A DNA stretch of 64,000 nucleotides from an uncultured Hyphomonas sp. GTDB lineage: Bacteria > Pseudomonadota > Alphaproteobacteria > Caulobacterales > Hyphomonadaceae. Shown piece by piece: positions 35,547-46,380 of this stretch. How positions within the stretch are numbered: the first letter of the stretch is position 1; every line of letters starts with the position of its first letter. Location of the stretch: the NCBI RefSeq assembly GCF_963677035.1, contig NZ_OY781472.1, forward strand, positions 310,001 through 374,000, read 5' to 3'. The notes beneath the pieces were generated by a model. The model was not told where the DNA came from and did not search any database. It saw only the letters and a program-made list of their open reading frames with translations. A program made the position numbers and the translations under genes.

Positions 35547-38339
35547 TTACTCAGCGCCGCCGTCCTCTTCCATAGCGGTTTCAGCGTCTTCCACAAGGCG
35601 GGCGACCGAAACAACGCGCTCGCCTTCCGCGGTGCGGAGGACCCAGACGCCGCCTGTCGAGCGGCCCGCAATCCGGATCTGCTCAACCGGCGTACGGATC
35701 AGCTGGCCCGCATCGGTGACCAGCATGACCTGGTCGCCATCGCCGACCGGGAAGGACTGGGCCACTTGCTTGACCGGACCCTTTTTCTTGTCACGGCCCC
35801 AGATGTTCTGGGCGACAAGGCCTTTGCCGCCGCGGCCCGTGACACGGTAATCGTAAGCGGAGGACCGTTTGCCCATGCCGTCGTCTGCAATGGTGAGGAC
35901 AAATTCCTCTGCGGCGCCAAGCTCAGCGAGGCGTTCGGTCGAGAGCGATGCCTCTTCCACGGTCTCTTCATCATCGTCGGAGACCTCCTCTTCCTCGCCG
36001 GTCGCCGCGCGTCGCATAGCCGCAGCGTGTTTGAGATAGGCCCGGGCCTCTTCGGACGTGACATCCATGTGGCGCAGGATGCCCATGGAAATGACCTCGT
36101 CCCCCTCGCCCAGCCGGATGCCGCGCACACCGGTCGAGTTGCGGCCGGCAAAGACACGCACATCGGTAACCTGGAAGCGGATACATTGGCCGAGCGCCGT
36201 GGTCAGAAGGATGTCGTCCTTCTCGGAGCAGATCTTCACACTGACGATGCCATCATCCGCATCGTCTTCCAGCTTCATGGCAATCTTGCCATTCCGGTTG
36301 ACGCGGATGAAGTCGGACAGTTTGTTCCGGCGGACATTGCCCGTCTTGGTGGCGAACATCACATCCAGTTCGTTGCGGGACTCTTCGTCGTCCGGCAGCG
36401 GCATGACGCTTTCGATGCGCTCGTCTGCAGCCAGCGGGAAGATGTTGACCAGCGCCTTGCCGCGCGAGGTCGGCCCGCCAACTGGCAAGCGCCACACCTT
36501 CTCCTTGTAGACCATGCCGGCCGAGGAGAAGAACAGCATCTCCGTATGCGTCGTTGCCGAGAAGAGCTGGACGACGAAATCGTCTTCCTTCATCGACACG
36601 CCGGACCGGCCCTTGCCGCCGCGATGCTGGGTCCGGTAGGTCGAAAGCGGGGTCCGCTTCACATAGCCGCCATGGGTGACGGTGACGACCATGTCCTCGA
36701 CCTCGATGAGGTCCTCGTCTTCCATGTCGATCCCGCCGGCCGTGAACTCGGAACGACGCGGAACGGCGAACTTTTCTTTCACGGACGCCAGCTCACCCTT
36801 GATGATATCGCGGATGCGCGGACGGGACCGGAGAATGTCGAGGTAGTCGGCGATCTTTTCGGACAAGCCCTTGGCTTCATTGCCGATTTCGTCCCGGCCG
36901 AGGCCGGTAAGACGCGACAGCTGCAGCGCGAGAATGGCGCGGGCCTGCTCGTCCGACAGGTAGATCGTATCGCCCTCGCCCTTGCGCGTGCGGCGGTCGG
37001 CGATGAGGTCCAGCAACGGCCCCATGTCCATGACGGGCCACGCCTTGGCCAGCAGCTGTTCGCGCGCCGTGTTCGGATCGGGCGAATGCCGGATGATGCG
37101 GATGACCTCGTCGATATTCGCCACGGCCATGGCGAGACCAACGAGGACGTGCGCACGGTCGCGCGCCTTGTTCAGGTCATGCTTGGTCCGGCGGACAACG
37201 ACGTCCTGACGGAAGGCAATGAAGCAATCGAGCACCTTGCGCAGGTTCATCAGCTCCGGCCGGCCGCCATTCAGCGCCAGCATGTTCACCGGGAACGAGT
37301 TCTGCATCTGGCTGAAGCGGTAAAGCTGGTTCAGCACGACCTCGGCGCTGGCATCCTTCTTCACCTCGATCACGACGCGGATGCCGTGACGGTCGGATTC
37401 GTCGCGCAGGTCGGCAATGCCTTCGACGCGTTTTTCGCGCACCAGCTCAGCGATCTTGGTGATCATCGCGGCCTTGTTCACCTGGTAGGGAATCTCGGTG
37501 ACGATGATGGCCTGGCGTCCGTTGCGGGCTTCCTCGATATCCGTCTTCGCCCGGACGATCACACTGCCGCGCCCCGTCAGCAGAGCCTTGCGGGACCCGG
37601 ACATGCCCATGATCATGCCGCCGGTCGGAAAGTCCGGACCTGGCACGATTTCACACAGGGCGTCGTCATCCACGTCGGGATTGTCGATCACTTCGATGGT
37701 GGCATCGATGATCTCGCCCAGATTGTGCGGCGGAATGTTCGTCGCCATGCCAACCGCGATACCGCCGCCACCATTGACGAGGAGGTTCGGGAACTGCGCT
37801 GGCAGGACAATCGGCTCCTGCTGGGAGCCGTCATAGGTGTCCTGGAAGTCAACCGTATCCTTTTCGATGTCGGCCAGCAGATGGGTCGCCGCCTTCATCA
37901 TCCGGGATTCCGTGTAACGCATGGCGGCCGGCGGATCATTGTCGATCGAGCCGAAATTGCCCTGGCCGTCGACCAGGGGCAGCCCCATCGAGAAGGGCTG
38001 CGCCATCCGCACGAGCGCGTCATAGATCGCGCTGTCGCCGTGCGGGTGGAAGTTACCCATCACGGCGCCGACGATATTGGCCGATTTCTTGTACGGCTTG
38101 TCCGGCGTATTACCGTTCACCTGCATCGCATACAGGATACGCCGGTGCACCGGTTTCAGGCCGTCGCGCACATCCGGCAGCGCCCGGCTGACGATAACGC
38201 TCATCGCATAATCGAGATAGGAGCTTCTCAGCTCGGACTCGATGGAAATGGCTTCAATCCCGTCCGGCAGGCTGGCGCCGCCCCCACCGCCATTCTCGGG
38301 GGTTTCCGGATCTTCCGGAGGGGTCGTCTGGTCACTCAT
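35547..38339 (-). CDS. gyrA: DNA gyrase subunit A
   Basis: A 930-aa type II topoisomerase subunit. The breakage-reunion domain has the catalytic tyrosine in [10 protein letters not shown], and the quinolone-determining region reads [17 protein letters not shown]. Its Ser and Asp are the drug-sensitive residues at the positions matching E. coli 83 and 87, so no classic resistance change is present. The C-terminal DNA-wrapping domain is interrupted by an acidic, low-complexity insert ([16 protein letters not shown]) near the 150-190 residues from the end. It follows the OXA-like gene; a hairpin stands at 38436-38461. Confidence 0.96.
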   Translation of the reverse strand: MSDQTTPPEDPETPENGGGGGASLPDGIEAISIESELRSSYLDYAMSVIVSRALPDVRDGLKPVHRRILYAMQVNGNTPDKPYKKSANIVGAVMGNFHPHGDSAIYDALVRMAQPFSMGLPLVDGQGNFGSIDNDPPAAMRYTESRMMKAATHLLADIEKDTVDFQDTYDGSQQEPIVLPAQFPNLLVNGGGGIAVGMATNIPPHNLGEIIDATIEVIDNPDVDDDALCEIVPGPDFPTGGMIMGMSGSRKALLTGRGSVIVRAKTDIEEARNGRQAIIVTEIPYQVNKAAMITKIAELVREKRVEGIADLRDESDRHGIRVVIEVKKDASAEVVLNQLYRFSQMQNSFPVNMLALNGGRPELMNLRKVLDCFIAFRQDVVVRRTKHDLNKARDRAHVLVGLAMAVANIDEVIRIIRHSPDPNTAREQLLAKAWPVMDMGPLLDLIADRRTRKGEGDTIYLSDEQARAILALQLSRLTGLGRDEIGNEAKGLSEKIADYLDILRSRPRIRDIIKGELASVKEKFAVPRRSEFTAGGIDMEDEDLIEVEDMVVTVTHGGYVKRTPLSTYRTQHRGGKGRSGVSMKEDDFVVQLFSATTHTEMLFFSSAGMVYKEKVWRLPVGGPTSRGKALVNIFPLAADERIESVMPLPDDEESRNELDVMFATKTGNVRRNKLSDFIRVNRNGKIAMKLEDDADDGIVSVKICSEKDDILLTTALGQCIRFQVTDVRVFAGRNSTGVRGIRLGEGDEVISMGILRHMDVTSEEARAYLKHAAAMRRAATGEEEEVSDDDEETVEEASLSTERLAELGAAEEFVLTIADDGMGKRSSAYDYRVTGRGGKGLVAQNIWGRDKKKGPVKQVAQSFPVGDGDQVMLVTDAGQLIRTPVEQIRIAGRSTGGVWVLRTAEGERVVSVARLVEDAETAMEEDGGAE

Positions 38340-38435
38340 GAGAAACTCGTGTCTGCTGCAGAGGGCGCGCGGGAATCGCGCATCAGAATCTTTCTATTTG
38401 TCTAGCATTTCGACGCGCCAAAACAAACCTGAAAG

Positions 38436-38461
38436 CCCCGAAAATTACAGCGATTTCGGGG
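38436..38461 (-). terminator. Hairpin between the class D beta-lactamase gene and gyrA
   Basis: CCCCGAAA and TTTCGGGG (38436-38443 and 38454-38461) form an 8-bp stem with a 10-nt loop. Beside it GTAAAAA and TTTTTAC (38461-38478) form a second A+T-rich dyad. On the minus strand it lies between the OXA stop and the gyrA start; it has only a weak T-tract, so it may be a terminator or a gyrA leader element. Confidence 0.4.
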
Positions 38462-38486
38462 TAAAAAAACGTTTTTACAACAAGGC

Positions 38487-39326
38487 TCAGGGCGCGGGCA
38501 GCGCCCCGATATCCACAAGCGCCTGACGGACAGCCGCCGGACGCTTCGGAATGTCGGTTTCCGGGGTCTCGATATCCATGTCGAAGGCGAAGACATAGGT
38601 GCCCGGCGCGGCCCCGCCGCCCTGCTCCAGCCAGCCGACATACCAGCCGATGTCCTGCGCTTCATCGCTGCTGTACCAGCCGGTTTTGGCATAAAGGCGC
38701 CAGTCTTCGCCCGCCTCCGCCTGCATGACCGGAACGGCAAGCTCATAGGTCCGCGCCGAAAGGGGCAGATCGTGCCGCACAAGGCGCGTCAGAAAGGCGA
38801 CCTGCTCACGCGCGGAGATTCTGAGCGGGCCTTTGAGCCAATAGGTTGTGAGGTCCCCCGGCGTGCCTGTGTCGGCATTTCCATAGCCGAACGCCGCCAG
38901 CCAGCCATGCAGAGCGTCACTGCCGATACGGGGCGTAATCGCCTGGTAGATCCAGACCGTTGAATGGCGGAACGCGTCAGCCAGCGTCTGGCTCTTGTTC
39001 CAGGCTGGCGCGAACCGCGCCTTCCCGTCCCACTCGAACCATTCGTCCGGGCCAGACACCGCCCCGGTTTCAATAGCGATCAGCGTATGCGGGACCTTTG
39101 ACGTGGACGCGGCCACGAAGCGCTCATCCACCCGGGCGCCGCCGCTGGACCAGGTCGCCCCGTCCTCCAGCCGCACGATCAGCAGGGCAGACCGCGACGG
39201 GTCCACACCAGATCTTTCCAGAGAGGATTCAACGCTCTGCAGAGGGTTTCCGGACACCTGCGATGCGCAAGCGGCAAGCAGGAAGAGCCCCAGAACCAGA
39301 AAAGGCCTGAGCGCGGCTCCGACCAT
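38487..39326 (-). CDS. Class D (OXA-type) beta-lactamase homologue, predicted lipoprotein
   Basis: A 279-aa protein with the class D motif set: STSK at 74-77 (S-x-x-K, with the Lys that is carboxylated in OXA enzymes), STV at 122-124, YGN at 148-150 and KTG at 214-216, followed by WYVGWLE. The segment WDGKARFAPAWN and YWLKGPLRISAREQVAFL resemble OXA-48-like enzymes closely. A lipobox LLAAC (Cys20) anchors it to a membrane. It sits between ssb and gyrA, an unusual place. Beta-lactam hydrolysis is predicted, not shown; a penicillin-binding role is the alternative. Confidence 0.85.
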   Translation of the reverse strand: MVGAALRPFLVLGLFLLAACASQVSGNPLQSVESSLERSGVDPSRSALLIVRLEDGATWSSGGARVDERFVAASTSKVPHTLIAIETGAVSGPDEWFEWDGKARFAPAWNKSQTLADAFRHSTVWIYQAITPRIGSDALHGWLAAFGYGNADTGTPGDLTTYWLKGPLRISAREQVAFLTRLVRHDLPLSARTYELAVPVMQAEAGEDWRLYAKTGWYSSDEAQDIGWYVGWLEQGGGAAPGTYVFAFDMDIETPETDIPKRPAAVRQALVDIGALPAP

Positions 39327-39338
39327 TGCAGGCGGTCC

Positions 39339-39821
39339 CTAGAACGGGATCTCGTCGTCGAGGTCGTGGCTGGCAAAGCTTTCCTGCGGACCACTCATCT
39401 GGCGGGCACCGCCGCCACCTTGCGAATAGCCACCGAAATCGCCGCCTGCAGACCGGCCGCCGCCTTCGCCGCGGCTGTCGAGCATGGTCAGCGTGGAATT
39501 GAAACCGCGCAGCACAACCTCGGTCGTGTACCGGTCCTGGCCTTCCTTGTCCTGCCATTTGCGGGTCTCAAGCTGCCCCTCAATGTACAGTTTGGAGCCC
39601 TTTTTCACATAGTTCTGAACCACGCGGACAAGGCCTTCACTGAACACAGCAATCCGGTGCCACTCAGTCTTTTCGCGGCGCTCCCCGGTGTTCTTGTCTT
39701 TCCAGGTTTCAGACGTTGCGAGCGAGAAGCTGGCGACCTGTCCACCATTCTGGAACTGGCGAACCTCAGGGTCCTGCCCGACATTTCCTACGAGGATGAC
39801 CTTGTTTACCGATCCCGCCAT
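39339..39821 (-). CDS. ssb: Single-stranded DNA-binding protein
   Basis: A 160-aa protein: an OB-fold ([18 protein letters not shown], with [11 protein letters not shown]) followed by a Gly/Gln-rich flexible linker and the acidic tail DLDDEIPF, the partner-binding end of SSB. The start at 39821 has GGAG 7 nt upstream; the frame runs open to 40016 without a better start. ssb and uvrA lie divergently in many bacteria, here with a PAP2-family gene between them. Confidence 0.95.
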   Translation of the reverse strand: MAGSVNKVILVGNVGQDPEVRQFQNGGQVASFSLATSETWKDKNTGERREKTEWHRIAVFSEGLVRVVQNYVKKGSKLYIEGQLETRKWQDKEGQDRYTTEVVLRGFNSTLTMLDSRGEGGGRSAGGDFGGYSQGGGGARQMSGPQESFASHDLDDEIPF

Positions 39822-40104
39822 GACTTCGCTCCGATCATTCTGCTTCCGAATCAAGCTGCCACCATATCGCCGACGGCACCGGCTGTCGCTGGCGAGATCA
39901 GCGGTATTCACAAAGGAATGCTGCGTCAAGGAAATGTTTCCGATTTGTTCCATGTCGTGCGGCCACTTAACCCGCCTTTGTCCCCGGCATCCGGGCCGCC
40001 GCTGACCCGCCTGCAATGGAAATGCAAACAGGCGGCGCCCGAAAGTTCAACAATTCAGGAAAGCCCCAAACCGCTTCTTAAGTGAATTCAACTATATCCG
40101 GGAC

Positions 40105-41196
40105 ATGACAGACCGCAGCCTGGCCACCAGCATTCTATCCCGGGTCCCCAAGCACCGCCTGCTTCCGGCGCGCTCGGAATTGCCGTTGCTGATTACCGTT
40201 TTTTCAGGGCTGGCCGCCTGGTTGCTGCTGGCAATGATCCTCAAAAATCTGATCCACGGCACCGATGGCGCCACCGCTACGGCGACCCCCGCCTATTACA
40301 GCTACGCCGTACGAAACACGGCGCTATTCTTTGAAGCCACGATATTGATCGGCCTCCTGAAACTTCTCCCTCAGCTCCGCGATCAGGAACTGAAAGTGGT
40401 GGCGCGCCGGATATGGTCGCGTAACCGCGACACGCTGAGTGCTGCGCCATTCATGGTTCTTGCGGGCGTGGTTTCTTTTGGCCTCCTGATGTCGTCCTAT
40501 ACCACTTTGAAGGCACGAATCCCCATGATCGTTCCTTTTGCATGGGACGACACATTCGCCTCCTTGGACGCGGCACTTTTTTTAGGCTCGGACCCCTGGA
40601 AACTGTTCGAGTGGGTCCACGAAACCCCGCCTCTCCTCATCACGATTGATTTTCTTTACGATATCTGGGCCGTGTGCCTGGTGGGCAGCTGGATCACCTG
40701 TTTCGTGGCGAGCGGAATCGCCCCGGCCCGGCGGCTGCGTTACTGCCTTTCCCTGATGATGACCTGGTTCATCGGCGGCAATCTGCTCGCGCTCGTTTTC
40801 TCTTCTGCAGGCCCCTGCTTTTACGAGCATGTCGGCGCAGATCCGGCGCGCTACGCAGATCTGATGGCACATCTGCGCTCGGTACCGGCACTTCGGAGCA
40901 CCGAATTGCAGGACATGCTCTGGCAAACCTTCCAGCAAGACGGGATCGGCATTGGCGGCATTTCCGCCTTGCCCAGCATGCACTGCGCCACAGCCTTCCT
41001 TTTTGCTGTCATGTTCGGACGAACACCCGTCTGGCGGGCCATTACGATCACGTACTTCCTGATTATCCTGTCAGGCTCAGTAATCCTCGGCTGGCACTAT
41101 ATGGTCGATGGGCTGGCAGGTGCCGCAGTTGCGTTCATATGCTGGAAACTCAGCGGGATTGTTGTCGCGCGCATATACCCTGCTGAAGCAAAATAG
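40105..41196 (+). CDS. PAP2-superfamily membrane phosphatase / AUR1-like phosphotransferase
   Basis: A 363-aa integral membrane protein with several transmembrane helices. The PAP2 signature residues appear as ISALPSMHCATAFLF (about 288-302) and LGWHYMVDGLAGAA (near 325-340), with the two histidines and arginine/aspartate pattern of the family. The loop and helix layout resembles the bacterial inositol-phosphoryl-ceramide synthase-like (AUR1) branch. It could dephosphorylate or transfer a lipid phosphate head group; substrate is unknown. It lies between ssb and uvrA. Confidence 0.72.
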   Translation: MTDRSLATSILSRVPKHRLLPARSELPLLITVFSGLAAWLLLAMILKNLIHGTDGATATATPAYYSYAVRNTALFFEATILIGLLKLLPQLRDQELKVVARRIWSRNRDTLSAAPFMVLAGVVSFGLLMSSYTTLKARIPMIVPFAWDDTFASLDAALFLGSDPWKLFEWVHETPPLLITIDFLYDIWAVCLVGSWITCFVASGIAPARRLRYCLSLMMTWFIGGNLLALVFSSAGPCFYEHVGADPARYADLMAHLRSVPALRSTELQDMLWQTFQQDGIGIGGISALPSMHCATAFLFAVMFGRTPVWRAITITYFLIILSGSVILGWHYMVDGLAGAAVAFICWKLSGIVVARIYPAEAK

Positions 41197-41212
41197 CTGC
41201 TCTCGCAGCGAG

Positions 41213-41227
41213 GTTCGCTTTTTGTTC
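41213..41227 (+). promoter_or_regulatory. LexA (SOS) box upstream of uvrA
   Basis: GTTC-GCTTTTT-GTTC matches the alphaproteobacterial LexA operator GTTC-N7-GTTC exactly. It lies 111 bp before the uvrA start. SOS induction of uvrA is expected. No similar site was found before ssb. Confidence 0.78.
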
Positions 41228-41337
41228 TTGCTGAAATTATGGACTCGCAACACACATTGGCTCTAGCAAAGACCCAATACCGTTCGCAGACGTAACGAGC
41301 AAACAGCCCGAAAGTCCTCGCCCCGAAAGTCTCCATT

Positions 41338-44300
41338 ATGGCCGAGTCCCCCTTTATCCGCGTTCGCGGCGCCAAGGAACACAATCTCAAGAACGTCGAC
41401 GTGGACATTCCCCGCGGCGAGCTGGTCGTGATGACTGGCCTGTCGGGGTCGGGAAAGTCCTCGCTGGCGTTCGACACGATTTATGCCGAAGGCCAGCGCC
41501 GCTATGTCGAGAGCCTGTCGGCCTATGCGCGCCAGTTCCTGGAACTGATGCAGAAGCCGGATGTCGAGAGCATCGAGGGTCTCTCGCCCGCCATTTCGAT
41601 CGAGCAGAAGACGACCAGCCGCAACCCCCGCTCCACCGTCGGCACGGTGACGGAGATCTATGACTATATGCGCCTCCTCTGGGCGCGCGTGGGCGTGCCC
41701 TATTCCCCGGCAACAGGCCTGCCCATCGAGAGCCAGACCATCAGCCAGATGGTGGACCGCACGCTGGACCTGCCGGAAGGCTCGCGCCTCTACCTGCTGG
41801 CGCCCATCGTCCGTGGCCGGAAGGGGGAATACCGCAAGGAATTCGCCGAACTTCTCAAGAATGGCTACCAGCGCGTAAAAGTGGACGGGGAGTTCTATGA
41901 ACTCGAAAACCCGCCGAAACTGAACAAGAAGTACAAGCACGACATCGACGTCGTGGTGGACCGGGTGGTCGTGCGCGAGGGCATGGAACAGCGCCTTGCG
42001 GAAAGCTTCGAAACGGCGCTCAGCCTTGCCGACGGCATTACCATCGCGGAATTTGCCGACAAGGCGGATGACGAAAAAGAGCCGCGCCGCGTCACTTTCA
42101 GCGCCAATTTTGCCTGCCCGGTCTCAGGCTTCACCATTCCGGAAATCGAACCGCGCCTGTTCTCGTTCAACAACCCGTTCGGCGCCTGCCCGACCTGTGA
42201 CGGGCTCGGCCAGCAGCTGAAAATCGATGCGGGTCTCGTCGTGCCCGACAAGGATCTGGACCTGATGAACGGCGCCATCGCGCCCTGGGCCAAGTCGACC
42301 TCGCCCTATCAGACCCAGACCTTGCAGGCCCTGGCGGATCATTACGGGTTCGACCTCAAAAGCCCGTGGAACAAGCTGTCAAAAACCGTGCAGGACGTCA
42401 TCCTTTTCGGCACCGGCGAGGAAGAAATCGACTTCGTCTATGATGACGGCATGCGCCGCTATGAAGTGACGAAGACATTCGAAGGCGTCGTCCCAAACCT
42501 GGAACGCCGCTATCGCGAAACCGACAGCCAATGGGTGCGCGAGGAGATCGGCAAGTTCCAGGCGGCTGCGCCCTGCCCCGCCTGTGGCGGAAAACGCCTG
42601 AAACCAGAAGCGCTGGCGGTGAAGATTGCCGGGCTCGACATTTCCGATGCCGGCCAGTTTTCCATCCGCGAAGCCGGTGAATGGTTCTCCGTCGTTCACA
42701 AGACGCTGACGAAGCAGCAGAACCAGATTGCTTCCCGCATCCTGAAGGAAATCAATGATCGCCTGATCTTCCTGAACGATGTCGGCCTCGACTATCTCAG
42801 CCTCTCGCGCGCCTCCGGCACGTTGTCGGGCGGGGAAAGCCAGCGGATCCGGCTGGCGAGCCAGATCGGCTCCGGCCTGACCGGCGTGCTCTATGTGCTG
42901 GACGAGCCCAGCATCGGCCTGCACCAGCGCGACAATGAACGCCTGCTGGAAACGCTGAAACGCCTGCGCGATCTCGGCAATTCCGTGATTGTCGTGGAAC
43001 ACGATGAAGACGCCATCCTCACGGCGGATCATGTCATCGACATGGGGCCGCGCGCCGGGGTTCATGGCGGGGAAATCATTGCCGAAGGTACGCCCGCCGA
43101 CATCCTGAAATGCAAGGACAGTCTGACGGCAGACTATCTGAACGGCACGCGGGAAATCGTCATCCCCAGGCGCCGCCCGGTGGAGAAGGTGAAACGCAAG
43201 GTCACCCTGAAAGGCGCGACGGGCAACAACCTTCAAAACGTCAACGCAACGATCCCGCTGGGCAGCTTTACCTGCGTGACGGGCGTGTCCGGCGGCGGCA
43301 AATCCACGCTGATCATCGAGACGCTTTACAAGGCACTGGCGCGCAAGCTGAACGGGGCCTCCAGCCCGCCGCTGCCCTATGAGAGCATTCAGGGCCTGGA
43401 GCATCTCGACAAGGTCATCGACATCGACCAGAGCCCGATCGGCCGGACACCACGCTCGAACCCGGCGACCTATACCGGCGCCTTCGGCCCGATCCGCGAC
43501 TGGTATGCCGGCCTGCCGGAAGCCAAGGCGCGCGGCTATGCGCCGGGGCGGTTCAGCTTCAACGTCAAAGGCGGGCGCTGTGAAGCCTGTGAAGGCGACG
43601 GCGTCATCAAGATTGAGATGCACTTCCTGCCGGACGTCTACGTGACCTGCGAAACCTGCAAGGGCCAGCGCTACAATCGCGAGACGCTGGAGGTGAAGTT
43701 CAAGGGCAAGTCCATCGCCGACGTGCTGGACATGACGGTGGAAGACGGGGCGAAATTCTTCTCCGCCGTGCCCGCCATCGCCAACAAGCTGGAAACGCTG
43801 AACCGCGTTGGCCTCGGCTACATCAAGGTCGGCCAGCAGGCGACGACCCTGTCCGGCGGCGAGGCGCAGCGCGTCAAGCTTGCCAAGGAACTGTCGAAAC
43901 GCGCAACCGGCCGCACACTGTACATTCTGGACGAGCCAACCACCGGCCTTCACTTCGAAGACGTGCGCAAGCTGCTGGAAGTGCTGCACGAGCTGGTGGA
44001 TGGCGGGAATACAGTCCTGGTGATCGAGCACAATCTGGATGTCGTGAAGACAGCCGACTGGGTGCTGGACATTGGTCCGGAGGGCGGCGACGGGGGCGGT
44101 CAGCTGATCGCAGCCGGGACGCCCGAAGACATCGCAGCCTCAAAGGAAAGCTGGACCGGGCGCTTCCTGGCCGAAACCTTCCGCCGGCAGGACGAACGCC
44201 GCGCGGCGCGCAACAAACGGGCGAAACCGGCTGCCGCCACCAAGAAGGCCAGCGGCAAGGCGACAGCGAAAAAATCAACCCGCGCCAAACCTGCCGCCAA

Positions 44301-44379
44301 AAAAACCGCCGCAAAGAAAGCCCCCGCAAAAGCCCCTGCCAGGGGCCGCAAGGCAAAGGCTGCCAGCTCCGCCAAATAG
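41338..44379 (+). CDS. uvrA: Excinuclease ABC subunit A
   Basis: A 1013-aa nucleotide excision repair ATPase. Two ABC modules are present with Walker A motifs GLSGSGKSS (about 31-39) and GVSGGGKST (about 650), ABC signatures [10 protein letters not shown] and [10 protein letters not shown], and zinc-finger pairs [14 protein letters not shown] and CEACEG/CETC. The last about 55-60 residues are a lysine/alanine-rich, disordered tail absent from standard UvrA. The LexA box at 41213 supports SOS control. Confidence 0.95.
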   Translation: MAESPFIRVRGAKEHNLKNVDVDIPRGELVVMTGLSGSGKSSLAFDTIYAEGQRRYVESLSAYARQFLELMQKPDVESIEGLSPAISIEQKTTSRNPRSTVGTVTEIYDYMRLLWARVGVPYSPATGLPIESQTISQMVDRTLDLPEGSRLYLLAPIVRGRKGEYRKEFAELLKNGYQRVKVDGEFYELENPPKLNKKYKHDIDVVVDRVVVREGMEQRLAESFETALSLADGITIAEFADKADDEKEPRRVTFSANFACPVSGFTIPEIEPRLFSFNNPFGACPTCDGLGQQLKIDAGLVVPDKDLDLMNGAIAPWAKSTSPYQTQTLQALADHYGFDLKSPWNKLSKTVQDVILFGTGEEEIDFVYDDGMRRYEVTKTFEGVVPNLERRYRETDSQWVREEIGKFQAAAPCPACGGKRLKPEALAVKIAGLDISDAGQFSIREAGEWFSVVHKTLTKQQNQIASRILKEINDRLIFLNDVGLDYLSLSRASGTLSGGESQRIRLASQIGSGLTGVLYVLDEPSIGLHQRDNERLLETLKRLRDLGNSVIVVEHDEDAILTADHVIDMGPRAGVHGGEIIAEGTPADILKCKDSLTADYLNGTREIVIPRRRPVEKVKRKVTLKGATGNNLQNVNATIPLGSFTCVTGVSGGGKSTLIIETLYKALARKLNGASSPPLPYESIQGLEHLDKVIDIDQSPIGRTPRSNPATYTGAFGPIRDWYAGLPEAKARGYAPGRFSFNVKGGRCEACEGDGVIKIEMHFLPDVYVTCETCKGQRYNRETLEVKFKGKSIADVLDMTVEDGAKFFSAVPAIANKLETLNRVGLGYIKVGQQATTLSGGEAQRVKLAKELSKRATGRTLYILDEPTTGLHFEDVRKLLEVLHELVDGGNTVLVIEHNLDVVKTADWVLDIGPEGGDGGGQLIAAGTPEDIAASKESWTGRFLAETFRRQDERRAARNKRAKPAAATKKASGKATAKKSTRAKPAAKKTAAKKAPAKAPARGRKAKAASSAK

Positions 44380-44395
44380 TGGAGCGGGTCCTCGC

Positions 44396-45340
44396 CTAGT
44401 CGAACTCACCGACCGTGCCCGCACTGACCCATTCCGGATCGGTGCGCGCAGCGAGGGCTGCCGGACCGCTGAAGATGTGCATAAGCATGGATTGCACGAG
44501 GGTGAAGGCAAGCGCGACAACCAGCATCGGCGCCCAGAACATGGGGGACACGACCGCACCGACAATTGCGCCGTCTGCCACGTCGCCGTCCATCAGGCCG
44601 GGCACCTGGGCTGACAGCAGGCCAATGCCCAGCGCCGCGAGGAGCAGATAGAACAGGATCAGCACTACGATGGCGATCAGACTCAGCACAATCCACGCGC
44701 CGACAATCGTCCACCCCTTACCCCGCGTGACGCGCCAGGACTCGAAGAAACGGATCTGCCGGTCTCTCACCGTCAGGGCAGCCGCAGCAGACAGGCGCGC
44801 CGAAAGCCACAGGGCGAGCAGCATATAACCCGGCACCAGAACGACGCCGAGCAGCATCGCCAGACCGATCCCATCCGACCCAAGCGCCAACCCTGCCATC
44901 ACGGGTATGACGAAAGTCAACGCGAACCCGATATACATGCCGATGAACAGCGCAATCCAGATCAGGCCGACAAGCAGCAGGCGGCCTTCATCTGCGCTGA
45001 TCCGCAACCCGACCCCTTCCCCGCGCATATATCGGCGCTGATTGGCCCCTTCGAACGCGACCCAGAGCAGAATGCCGAGCGGCATGATCAGAAGGCCGGC
45101 CAGCGACGTGGACATCGGCATATCCTCCATCTGCGTCACGTAGCGATCAAAGTCTCCACCCCCGGCAAACATCTGGACGTAAGCCTCGTAGATTGGCCAT
45201 TGCAGGAAGATCGAAACCGCCTGCACCAGACACGCCATCACCGCGTAGGCCAGCGCGAACTTCCACAGGAAGCCAGCCGGTCCCCCGGTCTTCGTGAAAT
45301 GGGTCAAGGCATTTCCGAAACTGAACTCGATCGGGGTCAT
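44396..45340 (-). CDS. Multi-pass membrane protein of unknown function, paralogue A
   Basis: A 314-aa hydrophobic protein with about six to seven transmembrane helices. It shares with the next gene an N-terminal F-x-F-G-x-A pattern followed by WKFALAYAV, a NQRRYMRGEG block and a C terminus GPAALAARTDPEWVSAGTVG-type tail. No known family was recognised. It is 11 nt downstream of its paralogue and probably co-transcribed. Confidence 0.65.
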   Translation of the reverse strand: MTPIEFSFGNALTHFTKTGGPAGFLWKFALAYAVMACLVQAVSIFLQWPIYEAYVQMFAGGGDFDRYVTQMEDMPMSTSLAGLLIMPLGILLWVAFEGANQRRYMRGEGVGLRISADEGRLLLVGLIWIALFIGMYIGFALTFVIPVMAGLALGSDGIGLAMLLGVVLVPGYMLLALWLSARLSAAAALTVRDRQIRFFESWRVTRGKGWTIVGAWIVLSLIAIVVLILFYLLLAALGIGLLSAQVPGLMDGDVADGAIVGAVVSPMFWAPMLVVALAFTLVQSMLMHIFSGPAALAARTDPEWVSAGTVGEFD

Positions 45341-45351
45341 GAGCGTTTGCC

Positions 45352-46326
45352 TTAGTTGAATTCCTCGACACTCAGCACGTCATCGATGCTGCCGCGCGGA
45401 TCGTGCCGCGCTGCGAAGGCGGCTGGCCCCTGAACGAAATGCATCAGCAATCCGGACAGGAAATAGCGGATGAAGGAATAGACCAGCAACGCGACGATCA
45501 GGGCCGGGGTAAAAATGCTCCGCAGCTCCGATGCGTCTTCCACTTGGGTCACGGAGCCCATGAAGGCGGGCGTTACCGCCATCTGGACGATGGAGGAGGC
45601 AAAACCGACCACCAAGCCACCGACGATAGCGATGATGAGATAGCCCCCCAAAATCGGCCAGAAACGGCCGCGTGACACGATCCAGGCATCGCCGAACGCG
45701 ATCCGGCCTTCCTTCACGGTCATGGCAAATACCGGTGAGAACCGCGTCGCGAAAAAGACGAAGGCCGGAAACAGCACCAGAAACATCAGCGCCACGATGC
45801 TGATACGCCCCAGCACGAAGGCCGCCATTTCATTTTCCGAGATGTCACCATTCGCGAAATCAGAGACCATGCCGAACATCGGCAGCATGATCAGGCCCGG
45901 CAACACGTACATAAGCGACATGCCAAGATACCAGACGACGCCGACAACCATCATCCGAAATTCATCGGGCCCGAACCGGATGGAAAACGCCTCATCGCGG
46001 ATATAGCGCCGCTGCGTGGCGGCCATGAACATCGCCCACACGACCAGACTGGCAAGCGCCCCCAGCAGGAACCATGGCAGCAGTCCGCCAAACAGGTTGA
46101 AGATCACGCTGAAGACCTGTGCCGGGTCATCGGCGCCTGCACGGTCGAGCTGCTCAACCGTGTCCATGAAGCCGAAGATCGCGTCTTTGGCCAGCCAGGC
46201 GAGCAGCGCGGTCAGCGCCGTGCTGACAACAGCAAACGCAAGTGCAAACTTCCAGGGAAACGACTTTGCATGCGCCGCGCGGAACCCGAACATCAACGCG
46301 CCGTCGAACGTGAACCGTCTGGCCAT
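45352..46326 (-). CDS. Multi-pass membrane protein of unknown function, paralogue B
   Basis: A 324-aa membrane protein. It resembles paralogue A: WKFALAFAVV near residue 25, TQRRYIRDEAFSIRFGPDEF in the middle and the ending GPAAFAARHDPRGSIDD. It starts at ATG 46326, with GGAGGG 9 nt upstream. The two genes look like a tandem duplication. Function is unknown; envelope or transport roles are possible. Confidence 0.65.
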   Translation of the reverse strand: MARRFTFDGALMFGFRAAHAKSFPWKFALAFAVVSTALTALLAWLAKDAIFGFMDTVEQLDRAGADDPAQVFSVIFNLFGGLLPWFLLGALASLVVWAMFMAATQRRYIRDEAFSIRFGPDEFRMMVVGVVWYLGMSLMYVLPGLIMLPMFGMVSDFANGDISENEMAAFVLGRISIVALMFLVLFPAFVFFATRFSPVFAMTVKEGRIAFGDAWIVSRGRFWPILGGYLIIAIVGGLVVGFASSIVQMAVTPAFMGSVTQVEDASELRSIFTPALIVALLVYSFIRYFLSGLLMHFVQGPAAFAARHDPRGSIDDVLSVEEFN

Positions 46327-46380
46327 ATTGCATCCCTCCACCAGGCCCCTCAGGCGGGAAGCTAAGCCGGTTTCGAACGC

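Noticed and set aside
35463..38405. A very long open frame on the plus strand opposite gyrA
   Set aside because: It is the complementary-strand shadow of a certain gyrA gene; high-G+C codon use leaves such frames open. It has no ribosome-binding site or family resemblance.
42379..44031. 550-codon minus-strand frame inside uvrA
   Set aside because: Antisense shadow of uvrA.
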